Part shown: positions 18,278 to 26,420 of the stretch, in pieces | Position numbering within the stretch: position 1 is the first letter of the stretch | How the letters are laid out: every line of letters begins with the position of its first letter | DNA from: Halioxenophilus sp964342265 | GTDB taxonomy: Bacteria; Pseudomonadota; Gammaproteobacteria; Pseudomonadales; Cellvibrionaceae | DNA: 64,000 bases | Reading direction: 5' to 3' | NCBI GenBank assembly: GCA_964342265.1 | Contig: CAYFFE010000001.1 | Location: 10,458 to 74,457 of the forward strand | Translations under genes and position numbers: made by a program | Notes under the pieces: model-generated | What the model saw: only the letters and a program-made list of their open reading frames with translations | Told to the model about the DNA's origin: nothing | The model's database searches: none

Positions 18278-18637
18278 TCAATTTAAGCAGTACTGGTGGT
18301 GGGTGATGGGTTGGCCTTCTTCTACCTCAATGCTCTCTATTCTGGCTGGTTTGGGACTCACAATTTCCAAAACAACTTTGCTCGTTTCGAGCTCAATGAG
18401 CAATTCACCGGTGTCGACTGCTTGACCGTTTTTGACATGGACTTTAGCCACTTTGGTCTTGTGGGTTTCATAGTCAGGTAGTTGGGGGGCCCTCAGCTCG
18501 CCTGTCGACTCACAGAAGGTTTTAAGTTTTTTTTGTTTATTGTGTGGTCGCCGAGTGCAATAAAAATACAGGTTGCAAACGCCGATTACCGTCGCTGCTA
18601 AAAAGCAAACTGTCGAAAGCACCGATGAATCATACAT
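18278..18637 (-). CDS. Orphan membrane-tethered lipoyl/biotinyl-domain protein
   Basis: A 119-residue protein. Residues 9-28 form a hydrophobic helix (TVCFLAATVIGVCNLYFY). A basic linker follows, then at about 48-112 a lipoyl-like domain: LRAPQLPDYETHKTKVAKV, NGQAVDTGELLIELETSKVV, and IVSPKPARIESIEVEEGQPI. The ETSK turn places Lys87 where 2-oxoacid dehydrogenase E2 proteins are lipoylated (usually ETDK). No E1, E2 core or E3 gene is nearby. The Shine-Dalgarno sequence is weak. It faces the hemolysin III gene and lies downstream of the thioesterase gene on the same strand. It could also be a hemolysin-D-like hairpin fragment, but the Lys turn argues for a true swinging-arm fold. Confidence 0.65.
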   Translation of the reverse strand: MYDSSVLSTVCFLAATVIGVCNLYFYCTRRPHNKQKKLKTFCESTGELRAPQLPDYETHKTKVAKVHVKNGQAVDTGELLIELETSKVVLEIVSPKPARIESIEVEEGQPITHHQYCLN

Positions 18638-18694
18638 TGGGAATTCTGCGGCAGGCGAAAGCCTGCCAAAATACCTAGAAAAACTGCAACAAGC

Positions 18695-19099
18695 CTAGCG
18701 TTCGATTAAGCGGGTGCGGCCGTTTTGATCGATGGCCACGTAGATAAACTCGCCCTCGGTAACTTTCATCAGCTCCTGCTCGCCCACCACTTTTAGCCAG
18801 ACTTCGACCATGGTTTTAATGGAGGAGCGGCCCACTTCCAGAATGTCGACGTAACAGCGCACCTGCGCACCCACCGGTACCGGACGCAAAAACGCCATGC
18901 TGCCGACAGCAACGGTGGTAACGCGACCGTCGGCCAGTTCCTGGGCGATTACCGAGCCGGCAATGTCCATTTGAGTGAGTAGCCAGCCGGCGAACACGTC
19001 GCCTTCGGCATTGGTGGCCGTGCGCATGGCGACGGTTTGCAGGCCCAATTCTCCATTGGGTTGAGGTATTTCATCCATATCGTCGTAGGAATCGCTCAT
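18695..19099 (-). CDS. Acyl-CoA thioesterase, YciA-like hotdog fold
   Basis: 134 residues from the ATG at 19099, preceded by AAGGAAA; the longer frame to 19135 starts at TTG and is not preferred. It is hotdog-fold: LQTVAMRTATNAEGDVFAGW carries the conserved Asn/Asp region of YciA-type enzymes, followed by MDIAGSVIAQELADGRVTTV and the MAFLRPVPVGAQVRCYVDI strand. It hydrolyses acyl-CoA thioesters in the cytoplasm. Whether it is YciA itself or a paralogue is not resolved. It is followed by the lipoyl-domain gene 57 bp downstream. Confidence 0.85.
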   Translation of the reverse strand: MSDSYDDMDEIPQPNGELGLQTVAMRTATNAEGDVFAGWLLTQMDIAGSVIAQELADGRVTTVAVGSMAFLRPVPVGAQVRCYVDILEVGRSSIKTMVEVWLKVVGEQELMKVTEGEFIYVAIDQNGRTRLIER

Positions 19100-19285
19100 T
19101 GAGATTTCCTTAATATTATTATCACTCTGTTGCAAGTAAGGGCTAGGCCGAGTCTTGTTATAAAATTTTTATGCTTGGTGGTGTATTGCGTCGGTTAGGG
19201 CAAATACCAGCCAAGATTTAATTAATTTGTTTCACTAATTACAGGATACCCTGATTCTTAAATACTTATTGTAAGAAATAAGTTA

Positions 19286-19323
19286 AGGAACCTCTGATTA
19301 ATTCAGGGATGAGTTAATCAGAG
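19286..19323. repeat. Hairpin repeat, copy 1 (TGATTAA...GAGTTAATCA family)
   Basis: CTCTGATTAA and TTAATCAGAG form perfect 10-bp arms around a 12-nt loop, 5 bp beyond the dctM stop. The first 33 bases match 41894-41926 at 28 of 33 positions without gaps, so this is a dispersed element and may also act as the dctQM terminator. Confidence 0.7.
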
Positions 19324-19328
19324 TTTTC

Positions 19329-20690
19329 TTAAGACAGTTGCGATGGTAACCAAGTAACCAAACCGGGCCATATTGCCAGAGCTACCAGCAGCAGCAACTG
19401 TAAAACGATAAAAGGCACCACGCCGGAGTAAATTTCTGACGTTAATACCGATTTTGGTGCGACGCCACGCAAATAAAAGAGCGCAAATCCAAACGGTGGC
19501 GTGAGGAAAGACGTTTGCAAGTTAATGGCAATCATAATTCCCAGCCAAATGGGGTCTACGCCCAAAATCAACAGCACAGGTGCCACCAACGGCACCACCA
19601 CAAAGGTAATTTCAATAAAATCGAGAATAAAGCCAAGCAAGAAAATCACCAACATCACCACCAGCGTGGCGGTGACCACCCCACCCGGCATATTGGTAAA
19701 CACATGCTCGATTAATTCTTCGCCGCCGTAGCCGCGAAAGACCAGAGAAAACACCGATGCCCCCACCAAAATAGTAAAGACCATAACGGTAGTTTTGGTG
19801 GTGGCAGTGCACGAATCCCAGAAGTTTTTGCGGCTCAGTTGGCCTTTAATTAACGCTAAAAGTACCGCGCCAGTCGCTCCGACGCCAGCGGCTTCGGTGG
19901 GGGTGGCGACACCGCCGATAATCGACCCCAACACTACGGTAACCAGCGCCAACGGCGGTACTAAACTGCTGATCAACGACGGCCAATGAATGGCTTCGCG
20001 CGGTGCGTCGCCGCCGCTGTGGCCGGGGCGCAACAGGGCGTTGATTAAAACATAGGCGATGTACATCGCGACCAGTACCAAGCCCGGAATCACCGCGCCA
20101 ACAAACATATCGCCGACCGACACCGGTGTTGCGTTAAAAACGCCCTGGCTGAGTTGCGCCTGTTGATTGGCGGCCGAGAGTATATCGCCCAGCAGCACCA
20201 GTGCAATCGATGGCGGGATGATTTGTCCCAAGGTGCCGGTGGCGCAAATGGTGCCGGTGGCTAACGATTTGCTGTAGCCGGCGTTGAGCATGGTCGGCAG
20301 CGACATCAAGCCCATGGTCACCACGGTGGCACCAACAATACCGGTGGAGGCGGCCAGCAGCATACCCACCAACACCACCGAAATACCCAAGCCACCGGGC
20401 AGTGCGCCGCACAGCTTGGCCATGTTTTGCAGCAAGTCTTCGGCGATGCGGCTTTTCTCCAGCACCACGCCCATAAAAATAAACAGCGGCACGGCAATCA
20501 GTGTGGTGTTGGCCATGGTGCCAAACAGCCGATCGGGTAGCGCGCGCAATAAATGCGGATCGAACACGCCACTGGCAATGCCCGCGCCGGCAAAAATCAA
20601 TGAACAGCCCGCCAGGGTAAAGGCCACCGGGTAGCCCAGCATCAGCACCAAACACACGCAGGCAAACAACAGTAAAGGAATAAATTCCAC
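19329..20690 (-). CDS. dctM: TRAP transporter large permease DctM
   Basis: A 453-residue polytopic protein with about 12 helices, the ion-coupled transport subunit of a tripartite transporter. Typical DctM features are FIFMGVVLEKSRIAEDLL, GGLGISVVLVGMLLAASTGIVGATVVTMG, GTICATGTLGQIIPPSIALV, GVATPTEAAGVGA, and near the C-terminus NLQTSFLTPPFGFALFYLRG. It begins 18 nt after dctQ, so the pair is one operon. The binding protein dctP sits 2 kb away on the opposite strand. A dispersed hairpin repeat follows its stop. Confidence 0.95.
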   Translation of the reverse strand: MEFIPLLLFACVCLVLMLGYPVAFTLAGCSLIFAGAGIASGVFDPHLLRALPDRLFGTMANTTLIAVPLFIFMGVVLEKSRIAEDLLQNMAKLCGALPGGLGISVVLVGMLLAASTGIVGATVVTMGLMSLPTMLNAGYSKSLATGTICATGTLGQIIPPSIALVLLGDILSAANQQAQLSQGVFNATPVSVGDMFVGAVIPGLVLVAMYIAYVLINALLRPGHSGGDAPREAIHWPSLISSLVPPLALVTVVLGSIIGGVATPTEAAGVGATGAVLLALIKGQLSRKNFWDSCTATTKTTVMVFTILVGASVFSLVFRGYGGEELIEHVFTNMPGGVVTATLVVMLVIFLLGFILDFIEITFVVVPLVAPVLLILGVDPIWLGIMIAINLQTSFLTPPFGFALFYLRGVAPKSVLTSEIYSGVVPFIVLQLLLLVALAIWPGLVTWLPSQLS

Positions 20691-20708
20691 GAAGAGTTCT
20701 CCTTGGGA

Positions 20709-21269
20709 TTACGCGGAAAGGCGTGTGACGGGACGATCGATCAGGCGCAAGGTGTTGGCCAATACTTCGTTTAAGCATTGCAGAGTGAGCAGGCCCGCGG
20801 CCAATGGCAAAAACGATTTGAGCAAATACACCAGTGGAATTCCGCCGGGCTCGGCGGAGGTTTCGCCGATGGCCCAACTGCGCGCGGCGTAGTCGATAGT
20901 AGTTGCCAGCAGCACCACACACAGCGGCAACAGCAACACCAACCCGCCAATGGCATTTACCCAGGCTTGGTTTTTGGGGCTGAATGTGCGGTAGAGAATA
21001 TCCACGCGCACCTGGCCATCGGCTTTTAAGGTGTAGGCCATGGCCACCAAAAAAATCCAGGCGTGCAAATAGGTAATCGATTCCTGCAGTGCAATAGAGC
21101 CAATGCCAAAACCGTAGCGCAACACCACCACGGTAAACATTACTGCCACCATAACCGGCATCAGCGCGGCGCAAATGTGGCCGGTAAAACCGGTGAGTCG
21201 GTCGATGAAAGCGACAAGTTTGTGGAGAAAGCCGGCGTTTTGATTGTCCACCGGTGCGTGGTTTGGCAC
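20709..21269 (-). CDS. dctQ: TRAP transporter small permease DctQ
   Basis: A 186-residue four-helix membrane protein of the DctQ family. It starts with GTG at 21269, with AAAGGGGGC upstream. Diagnostic segments are the first helix with VMVAVMFTVVVLRYGFG, then ALQESITYLHAWIFLVAMAYTLKADGQVRVDIL, which is the conserved DctQ core. It pairs with DctM in the inner membrane and docks the DctP receptor. Its 5' region is shared with the divergent pstS promoter region. Longer frames running through this locus in another register are shadows. Confidence 0.92.
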   Translation of the reverse strand: MPNHAPVDNQNAGFLHKLVAFIDRLTGFTGHICAALMPVMVAVMFTVVVLRYGFGIGSIALQESITYLHAWIFLVAMAYTLKADGQVRVDILYRTFSPKNQAWVNAIGGLVLLLPLCVVLLATTIDYAARSWAIGETSAEPGGIPLVYLLKSFLPLAAGLLTLQCLNEVLANTLRLIDRPVTRLSA

Positions 21270-21675
21270 GAGTGCCCCCTTTGTTGATTATTTGTTTCAG
21301 GCGCCGGCGCAGTATACCCGAGATGAGCACCGGGTTGGCACGAGCGGATAAACAAAAGGGGTTTACAGAATTTATACAAAAATGACTAGTTTTTTTGACT
21401 CGATCAACGCGCTTTAAAACGCCGGCATTTTTATAATGTTCAAGCTGCAAAAAAGTGCGCTTTTATAAACAATTCTGTCGCAGAGGCTCAGTATAGTGGG
21501 CTTCTTTAAACAGGCATGATCAGTTTTCAGTCAGCGCATCGAGTGCCTGTAATATTTTTATCATGTCATTGTAATAATATTGAAATCTAAAGTGTCACAA
21601 TGTCGGAAAGTTAAAGCCGTTGCTTTGATGTAATCCAACCGTGGCCAAAGTCGGCATAAGCCCTTAGGAGTTATT
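21270..21675. other. Divergent regulatory gap between dctQ and pstS
   Basis: A 406-bp stretch without a gene. The left part is GC-rich and would carry the dctQM promoter; the right half is AT-rich and carries the candidate Pho box array at 21547-21586. A possible pstS -10 (TGTAAT after TGA) lies at 21629-21634. No small ORF with a credible start was seen. Confidence 0.6.
21547..21586 (+). promoter_or_regulatory. Candidate PhoB-binding Pho box array
   Basis: Four seven-base units recur at exactly 11-bp steps: CTGTAAT (21547), TTATCAT (21558), TTGTAAT (21569) and TTGAAAT (21580), separated by AT-rich 4-bp spacers. The PhoB consensus is CTGTCAT repeated every 11 bp. Matches are 6, 5, 5 and 4 of 7. 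The position, about 90-130 bp upstream of pstS, fits control of the pst operon by phosphate starvation. Confidence 0.55.
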
Positions 21676-22728
21676 GTGAAGAATTTATGGAAAGTTATGT
21701 GCGCAACCGCCCTGGTGGCGATGCCGCTATCCCAGGCCAATGCCGCGCGCGACTACATCGAGATTGTCGGTTCTTCTACCGTCTATCCATTTGCCACTGT
21801 GGTGGCAGAGCGCTTTGGTCGCGCCACACCGTTTCGCACACCCAAAATCGAAGCGACCGGCTCTGGCGGCGGTTTAAAATTATTTTGCCAAGGCGTGGGC
21901 GATGCTCACCCGGATATCACCAACGCCTCGCGCCGCATTAAAGAAAAAGAAGTGCAGCAGTGTCGCAAAAACGGCGTTAACGAAATTGTTGAAGTATTAA
22001 TTGGCTACGACGGCATCGTTTTGGGCCAGGACATCAGCGCGCCGCAAATGCATTTAACTCGCAAAGAATTATTTATGGCCTTGGCCGCAGAGGTCCCCGA
22101 TCCTAACGCGCCGGGCAAACTTATTGCCAATCCCTACAAAACCTGGAAGCAGGTCAATGCCGAGCTGCCCGACAACAAAATCGAAGTGTTGGGCCCCCCG
22201 CCCACTTCCGGCACACGCGATGCCTTTGTTGAGTTGGTCATGGAAGAAGGCTGCAAACAAGTACCCTGGTTGGCTACCCTTGCCGAAAACCACAAAGAGC
22301 AATTTAAAAGTGTTTGTCATCACGTTCGAGAAGACGGCGCGTTTATCGAAGCCGGCGAGAACGACAATTTGATCGTGCAAAAATTGCGAGCTAATCCCAA
22401 AGCGTTTGGTATTTTTGGTTTTAGCTTCCTAGATCAAAATAGCGACGTTATTAAAGGTGCTACCATCGACGGCGAAGCACCCACTTTCGATGATATTGCC
22501 GAAGGTAATTACCCGGTGTCTCGCCCGTTGTATTTTTACGTGAAAAAAGCGCACATTGGTGTTATTCCCGGTTTGAGCGAATACTTGGCGGAGTTTACCA
22601 GTAACAAAGCTTGGGGAACCGATGGCTATTTGGCCGATAAAGGCATGATTCCGTTGAGTGCTGCTGAGCGCGCCCGCGTTGCCAAAGATGTAGAAGAATT
22701 GAACAACCTGCAATTAAGCAGCAAGTAA
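21676..22728 (+). CDS. pstS: Phosphate ABC transporter substrate-binding protein PstS
   Basis: A 350-residue periplasmic phosphate receptor. GTG start at 21676 with GGAG 6 nt upstream. Signal peptide VMCATALVAMPLSQANA, cleaved before ARDY. Phosphate-binding segments are visible: EIVGSSTVYPFA, ATGSGGGLKLFCQG, DITNASRRI and PPPTSGTRDAFVE. It delivers phosphate to PstCAB and is usually the most highly expressed gene of the operon. The hairpin that follows it may limit read-through into pstC. The Pho box array upstream indicates PhoBR control. Confidence 0.95.
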   Translation: MKNLWKVMCATALVAMPLSQANAARDYIEIVGSSTVYPFATVVAERFGRATPFRTPKIEATGSGGGLKLFCQGVGDAHPDITNASRRIKEKEVQQCRKNGVNEIVEVLIGYDGIVLGQDISAPQMHLTRKELFMALAAEVPDPNAPGKLIANPYKTWKQVNAELPDNKIEVLGPPPTSGTRDAFVELVMEEGCKQVPWLATLAENHKEQFKSVCHHVREDGAFIEAGENDNLIVQKLRANPKAFGIFGFSFLDQNSDVIKGATIDGEAPTFDDIAEGNYPVSRPLYFYVKKAHIGVIPGLSEYLAEFTSNKAWGTDGYLADKGMIPLSAAERARVAKDVEELNNLQLSSK

Positions 22729-22768
22729 TTATTCTTTTGCCTCGGGCAATAATTTTTAGTTCGTAATT

Positions 22769-22817
22769 AAACCCGCTGTTTATCGGTTGCAAATTAATCG
22801 AGCAAACAGCGGGTTTT
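22769..22817 (+). terminator. pstS-pstC intergenic hairpin (attenuator-type terminator)
   Basis: A perfect 13-bp inverted repeat: AAACCCGCTGTTT at 22769-22781 and AAACAGCGGGTTT at 22804-22816, with a 22-nt loop and a short T-rich tail (TTTTGTT). It ends 22 bp before the pstC ATG. It could cause partial termination or stabilise the pstS 3' end, making PstS more abundant than the membrane subunits. Confidence 0.7.
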
Positions 22818-22839
22818 GTTACCCAAACAGTTCACCATT

Positions 22840-24228
22840 ATGAATGCAGTTTCATTGCTATCGGTCATTGCGGTGCTGGCGTTTCTGGCGTATCAGTTTA
22901 GCCGGCATCGCGCAGTTACTCAGGCGCGAGCGCTTGGCGGCCAACAGTTTCTTCACTCCCTGCCGCTCTATTACGGATTGCTATCGGCGCTGTGGTGTGT
23001 CATTCCAGCGCTGGCCATTGTGTTAATTTGGACGCTGGCCGACGACTGGTTTATTCGCCACTTAATCATCACGGGTTTGCCCGCCGAACAGCGCAATTTA
23101 TCGGAATCGGAAATCGGCTTGCTGATGAGTTCGGTACAAAATATGGCCCAGGGCAACCCGTTGTTTGGCGAGCCCGATCCGGTGGTGGTTGCCGCCGCCG
23201 AACGATTGCAATCCTATGCGCGCATTAATTTAATGGCCAAATCGGTGTTGGTGCTGGTGGTGGCGATGAGCTCGGCGTTAATCGTCTGGAGTAAAATTTC
23301 GCCCACTTTGCGAGCTCGCCAACATGTGGAAAAAATATTCCAGTGGCTTTTGTTGTTATCGGCCACCGTGGCGATTTTCGTTACCATCGGCATTGTCTTG
23401 TCGGTACTGTTTGAAAGTATCCGCTTTTTTAACAGCGTGCCCGTTACCGAATTTATTTTTGGTACGCACTGGAGTCCGCAAATCGCTCTGCGCGAAGATC
23501 AGGTGGGTGGCTCCGGTAACTTTGGCGCGGTGCCACTGTTTACCGGCACGCTATTGATTTCTGCCATTGCCATGTTGGTGGCCGTGCCCACCGGTTTACT
23601 GGCCGCCATTTATCTTTCTGAATACGCCGATCGACGAGTGCGCAGTGTGGTAAAACCCATGCTCGAAGTGCTGGCCGGTATTCCCACGGTGGTGTACGGC
23701 TTTTTTGCCGCGTTAACCGTTGCACCGGCGGTGCGCGCAGGCTTCGAGAGCATTGGCTTGGAAGTGTCCTCCGAAAGTGCCTTGGCTGCCGGTGCTGTGA
23801 TGGGCGTGATGATTATTCCGTTTGTGTCGTCGTTGTCCGACGACGTCATCAGCGCTGTGCCCAGCAGCATGCGCGACGGTTCCCTGGGGCTGGGTGCCAC
23901 GCGATCGGAAACCATTAAAAAAGTCATTATTCCGGCGGCGCTGCCGGGTATTGTTGGCGGAATTCTATTGGCCGTATCCCGAGCCATTGGTGAAACCATG
24001 ATTGTGGTCATGGCGGCGGGACTGGCCGCTAATTTAACAATGAATCCGCTCGAGTCGGTAACCACGGTAACCGTGCAGATCGTAACCTTGCTCGTCGGCG
24101 ATCAGGAATTCGACAGCCCCAAAACGCTGGCGGCGTTTGCGCTGGGATTAACACTGTTCGCCGCCACGTTGGTGCTGAATTTTATTGCTCTGCACATTGT
24201 GAAACGCTATCGGGAGCAATATGAATAA
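22840..24228 (+). CDS. pstC: Phosphate ABC transporter permease PstC (long form)
   Basis: 462 residues from the ATG at 22840; a TTG at 22816 would place the start inside the hairpin. The C-terminal 280 residues are the ABC permease domain with the coupling segment SMRDGSLGLGATRSETIKKVIIPAALPGI and the usual six helices. The N-terminal 180 residues add two or three extra helices and a periplasmic loop containing LPAEQRNLSESEIGLLMSS, as in Pseudomonas-type long PstC. It imports phosphate with PstA and PstB. The last 8 nt overlap pstA. Confidence 0.94.
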   Translation: MNAVSLLSVIAVLAFLAYQFSRHRAVTQARALGGQQFLHSLPLYYGLLSALWCVIPALAIVLIWTLADDWFIRHLIITGLPAEQRNLSESEIGLLMSSVQNMAQGNPLFGEPDPVVVAAAERLQSYARINLMAKSVLVLVVAMSSALIVWSKISPTLRARQHVEKIFQWLLLLSATVAIFVTIGIVLSVLFESIRFFNSVPVTEFIFGTHWSPQIALREDQVGGSGNFGAVPLFTGTLLISAIAMLVAVPTGLLAAIYLSEYADRRVRSVVKPMLEVLAGIPTVVYGFFAALTVAPAVRAGFESIGLEVSSESALAAGAVMGVMIIPFVSSLSDDVISAVPSSMRDGSLGLGATRSETIKKVIIPAALPGIVGGILLAVSRAIGETMIVVMAAGLAANLTMNPLESVTTVTVQIVTLLVGDQEFDSPKTLAAFALGLTLFAATLVLNFIALHIVKRYREQYE

Positions 24229-25495
24229 TTCATCCACGAAAGAACAGGTTTATCGCAACCTGGCGCGGCGTCGCCGTGCCGAAAAGCGTTTTCGTTTTTA
24301 CGGTATTGCCTCTATTGGTTTTGGCTTGCTGTGTTTGGTGGTGCTGTTTACCGATATTATTTCTAAGGGCATTGGCGCTTTTTCCAGCCATTATTTGGAA
24401 ATGGAAATCACCTTCGACGCCGAGCGATTGGAAATCACCGACGTTAATGATTCCACGCAAGTGATGTTGGCCAACTACACCGGAATTATTCGCGACAGCT
24501 TACACAAAACCTTTCCGGAGGTGAGTCGTCGCTCGGATAAAAAACAGTTGTACCAATTGGTGAGCAATGGCGCGGGTTTTGATTTACAGCACAAGCTCGA
24601 AAACAATCCCGAGCTGTTAGGCCAAACGGTAACCGTAAGCTTGCTGGCCGACGACGATGTGGATCTCTACGCAAAATATTATCGCAACAGCGACGAAGGC
24701 AGCCGGCTTACCGAGAAGCAGCAAGGCTGGGTGGACGAGTTACTGCAAACGCAACAACTCAAAAAACAATTAAGCCGTAAATTTTTTACCTCAGGCGATT
24801 CGCGCGAGCCAGAAATGGCCGGTATTCGCGGGGCGCTGTTGGGCTCGTTGTTTACCTTGCTGGTGACTTTTGCGCTGTCGTTTCCCATCGGCATTGCAGC
24901 GGCTATTTATTTAGAAGAATACGCGCCGAAAAATCGCTGGACCGATTTTATCGAAGTGAACATCAATAATTTGGCGGCGGTGCCGTCGATTATTTACGGC
25001 TTATTAGGCCTGGCGATCTTTATTAATTTTATGGGCATGCCGCGCTCCATTCCGTTAGTGGGCGGCTTGGTGTTAACGCTCATGACCTTGCCGACGATAA
25101 TTATTTCCAGCCGAGCGGCCATTAAATCGGTGCCGCCTTCCATTCGAGAAGCGGCACTGGGATTGGGCGCATCGCGCATGCAGGTGGTGTTGCACCATGT
25201 GTTGCCGTTGGCCATGCCAGGCATGCTCACCGGTGCCATTATCGGTATGGCTCAGGCGTTGGGCGAAACCGCGCCGCTATTAATGATTGGTATGGTGGCT
25301 TTTATTGTCGATTTACCCGGTGGCATTACCGATCCGGCCACGGTTTTACCCGTGCAAATTTATTTGTGGGCCGACAGCCCCGAGCGTGCCTTTACCGAGC
25401 GCACGTCTGCGGCCATTATGGTGCTCCTGGCGTTTTTGATTTTTATGAACACGCTAGCAGTACTGCTGCGCCGCCGACTCGAACGGCGCTGGTAG
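24221..25495 (+). CDS. pstA: Phosphate ABC transporter permease PstA (long form)
   Basis: A 424-residue permease, longer than the roughly 290 residues of E. coli PstA. A first helix (IASIGFGLLCLVVLFTDIISKGI) is followed by an insertion of about 140 residues, hydrophilic and probably periplasmic (LEITDVNDSTQV through SRKFFTSGDSREPE). The ABC permease domain then has IREAALGLGASRMQVVLHHVLPLAMPG as coupling helix. The start overlaps pstC by 8 nt. Long PstA forms are known in other gammaproteobacteria; the role of the insertion is unknown. Confidence 0.94.
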   Translation: MNNSSTKEQVYRNLARRRRAEKRFRFYGIASIGFGLLCLVVLFTDIISKGIGAFSSHYLEMEITFDAERLEITDVNDSTQVMLANYTGIIRDSLHKTFPEVSRRSDKKQLYQLVSNGAGFDLQHKLENNPELLGQTVTVSLLADDDVDLYAKYYRNSDEGSRLTEKQQGWVDELLQTQQLKKQLSRKFFTSGDSREPEMAGIRGALLGSLFTLLVTFALSFPIGIAAAIYLEEYAPKNRWTDFIEVNINNLAAVPSIIYGLLGLAIFINFMGMPRSIPLVGGLVLTLMTLPTIIISSRAAIKSVPPSIREAALGLGASRMQVVLHHVLPLAMPGMLTGAIIGMAQALGETAPLLMIGMVAFIVDLPGGITDPATVLPVQIYLWADSPERAFTERTSAAIMVLLAFLIFMNTLAVLLRRRLERRW

Positions 25496-25548
25496 TTCTC
25501 AACAGTTAACACGCACATCGCGCCAAAGTTTTTATAACAGGTTTAATC

Positions 25549-26379
25549 ATGACGATTGCAGAAACAACAGACGCCAACAAACGACCCACCGGCGAAACCA
25601 TTGGCAACCCCTATGTTGAGGAAAATGCCAAGTTCTCCATTCGTAACGTGGATGTTTTTTACGGCGAGAAACAAGCCATATACGACGTAAGCATGGACAT
25701 CGCCCACAACGAAGTGGTGGCCATGATCGGCCCGTCCGGCTGTGGTAAATCAACGTTTTTGCGCTGTTTAAATCGCATGAACGACACCATTGAGGGTTGT
25801 CGCGTTAAAGGCTCGCTAAAGCTCGAAGATCAGGAAATAAACCACGCCAAAATGGACGTAGTACCGCTGCGCGCGCGGGTGGGTATTGTTTTTCAAAAAC
25901 CCAATCCGTTTCCCAAATCCATTTACGAAAACGTCGCCTACGGGCCGCGTATTCACGGTTTGGTGTCTAAGCGCACGGATATGGACGAGGTGGTCGAAAC
26001 CAGCTTGCGTCGAGCCGGCCTTTGGGAAGAAGTCAAAGATCGCTTGGATGTGCCGGGCACCAGTTTGTCGGGTGGTCAGCAACAGCGTTTGTGCATTGCG
26101 CGCACCATTGCCGTAAGCCCAGAAGTTATCTTAATGGACGAACCCTGCTCCGCCCTAGATCCCATCGCTACGGCTAAAATCGAGGAATTAATTGCCGAGC
26201 TGAGCAAGAATTTTACCATCGTCATCGTCACTCACTCCATGCAGCAGGCGGCCAGGGTTTCCAAGCGAACAGCCTACTTCCACCTTGGAAAATTGGTAGA
26301 AGTGAACGATACTGAAAAAGTATTTACTAATCCTGGCCACCAATTAACAGAAGCCTACATCACCGGTCGCTTTGGCTAA
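25549..26379 (+). CDS. pstB: Phosphate ABC transporter ATP-binding protein PstB
   Basis: A 276-residue ABC ATPase. Walker A is GPSGCGKSTFLR, the Q-loop is FQKPNPFPKSIYENVAYGPR (a PstB hallmark), the signature is LSGGQQQRLCIAR, Walker B is VILMDEPCSALDP, and the switch His is in TIVIVTHSMQQAARVS. It powers phosphate import through PstCA and, in the family, takes part in PhoR inhibition with PhoU. It sits 53 bp after pstA and 41 bp before phoU. Confidence 0.97.
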   Translation: MTIAETTDANKRPTGETIGNPYVEENAKFSIRNVDVFYGEKQAIYDVSMDIAHNEVVAMIGPSGCGKSTFLRCLNRMNDTIEGCRVKGSLKLEDQEINHAKMDVVPLRARVGIVFQKPNPFPKSIYENVAYGPRIHGLVSKRTDMDEVVETSLRRAGLWEEVKDRLDVPGTSLSGGQQQRLCIARTIAVSPEVILMDEPCSALDPIATAKIEELIAELSKNFTIVIVTHSMQQAARVSKRTAYFHLGKLVEVNDTEKVFTNPGHQLTEAYITGRFG

Positions 26380-26420
26380 GTGCATCCGGTGCACTTTAAC
26401 CATTGCCGACTCTAACGCCT

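Noticed and set aside
20134..21450. A 438-codon minus-strand frame over dctM and dctQ
   Set aside because: It is in a different register from two clear TRAP genes and reads as Arg/His-rich nonsense.
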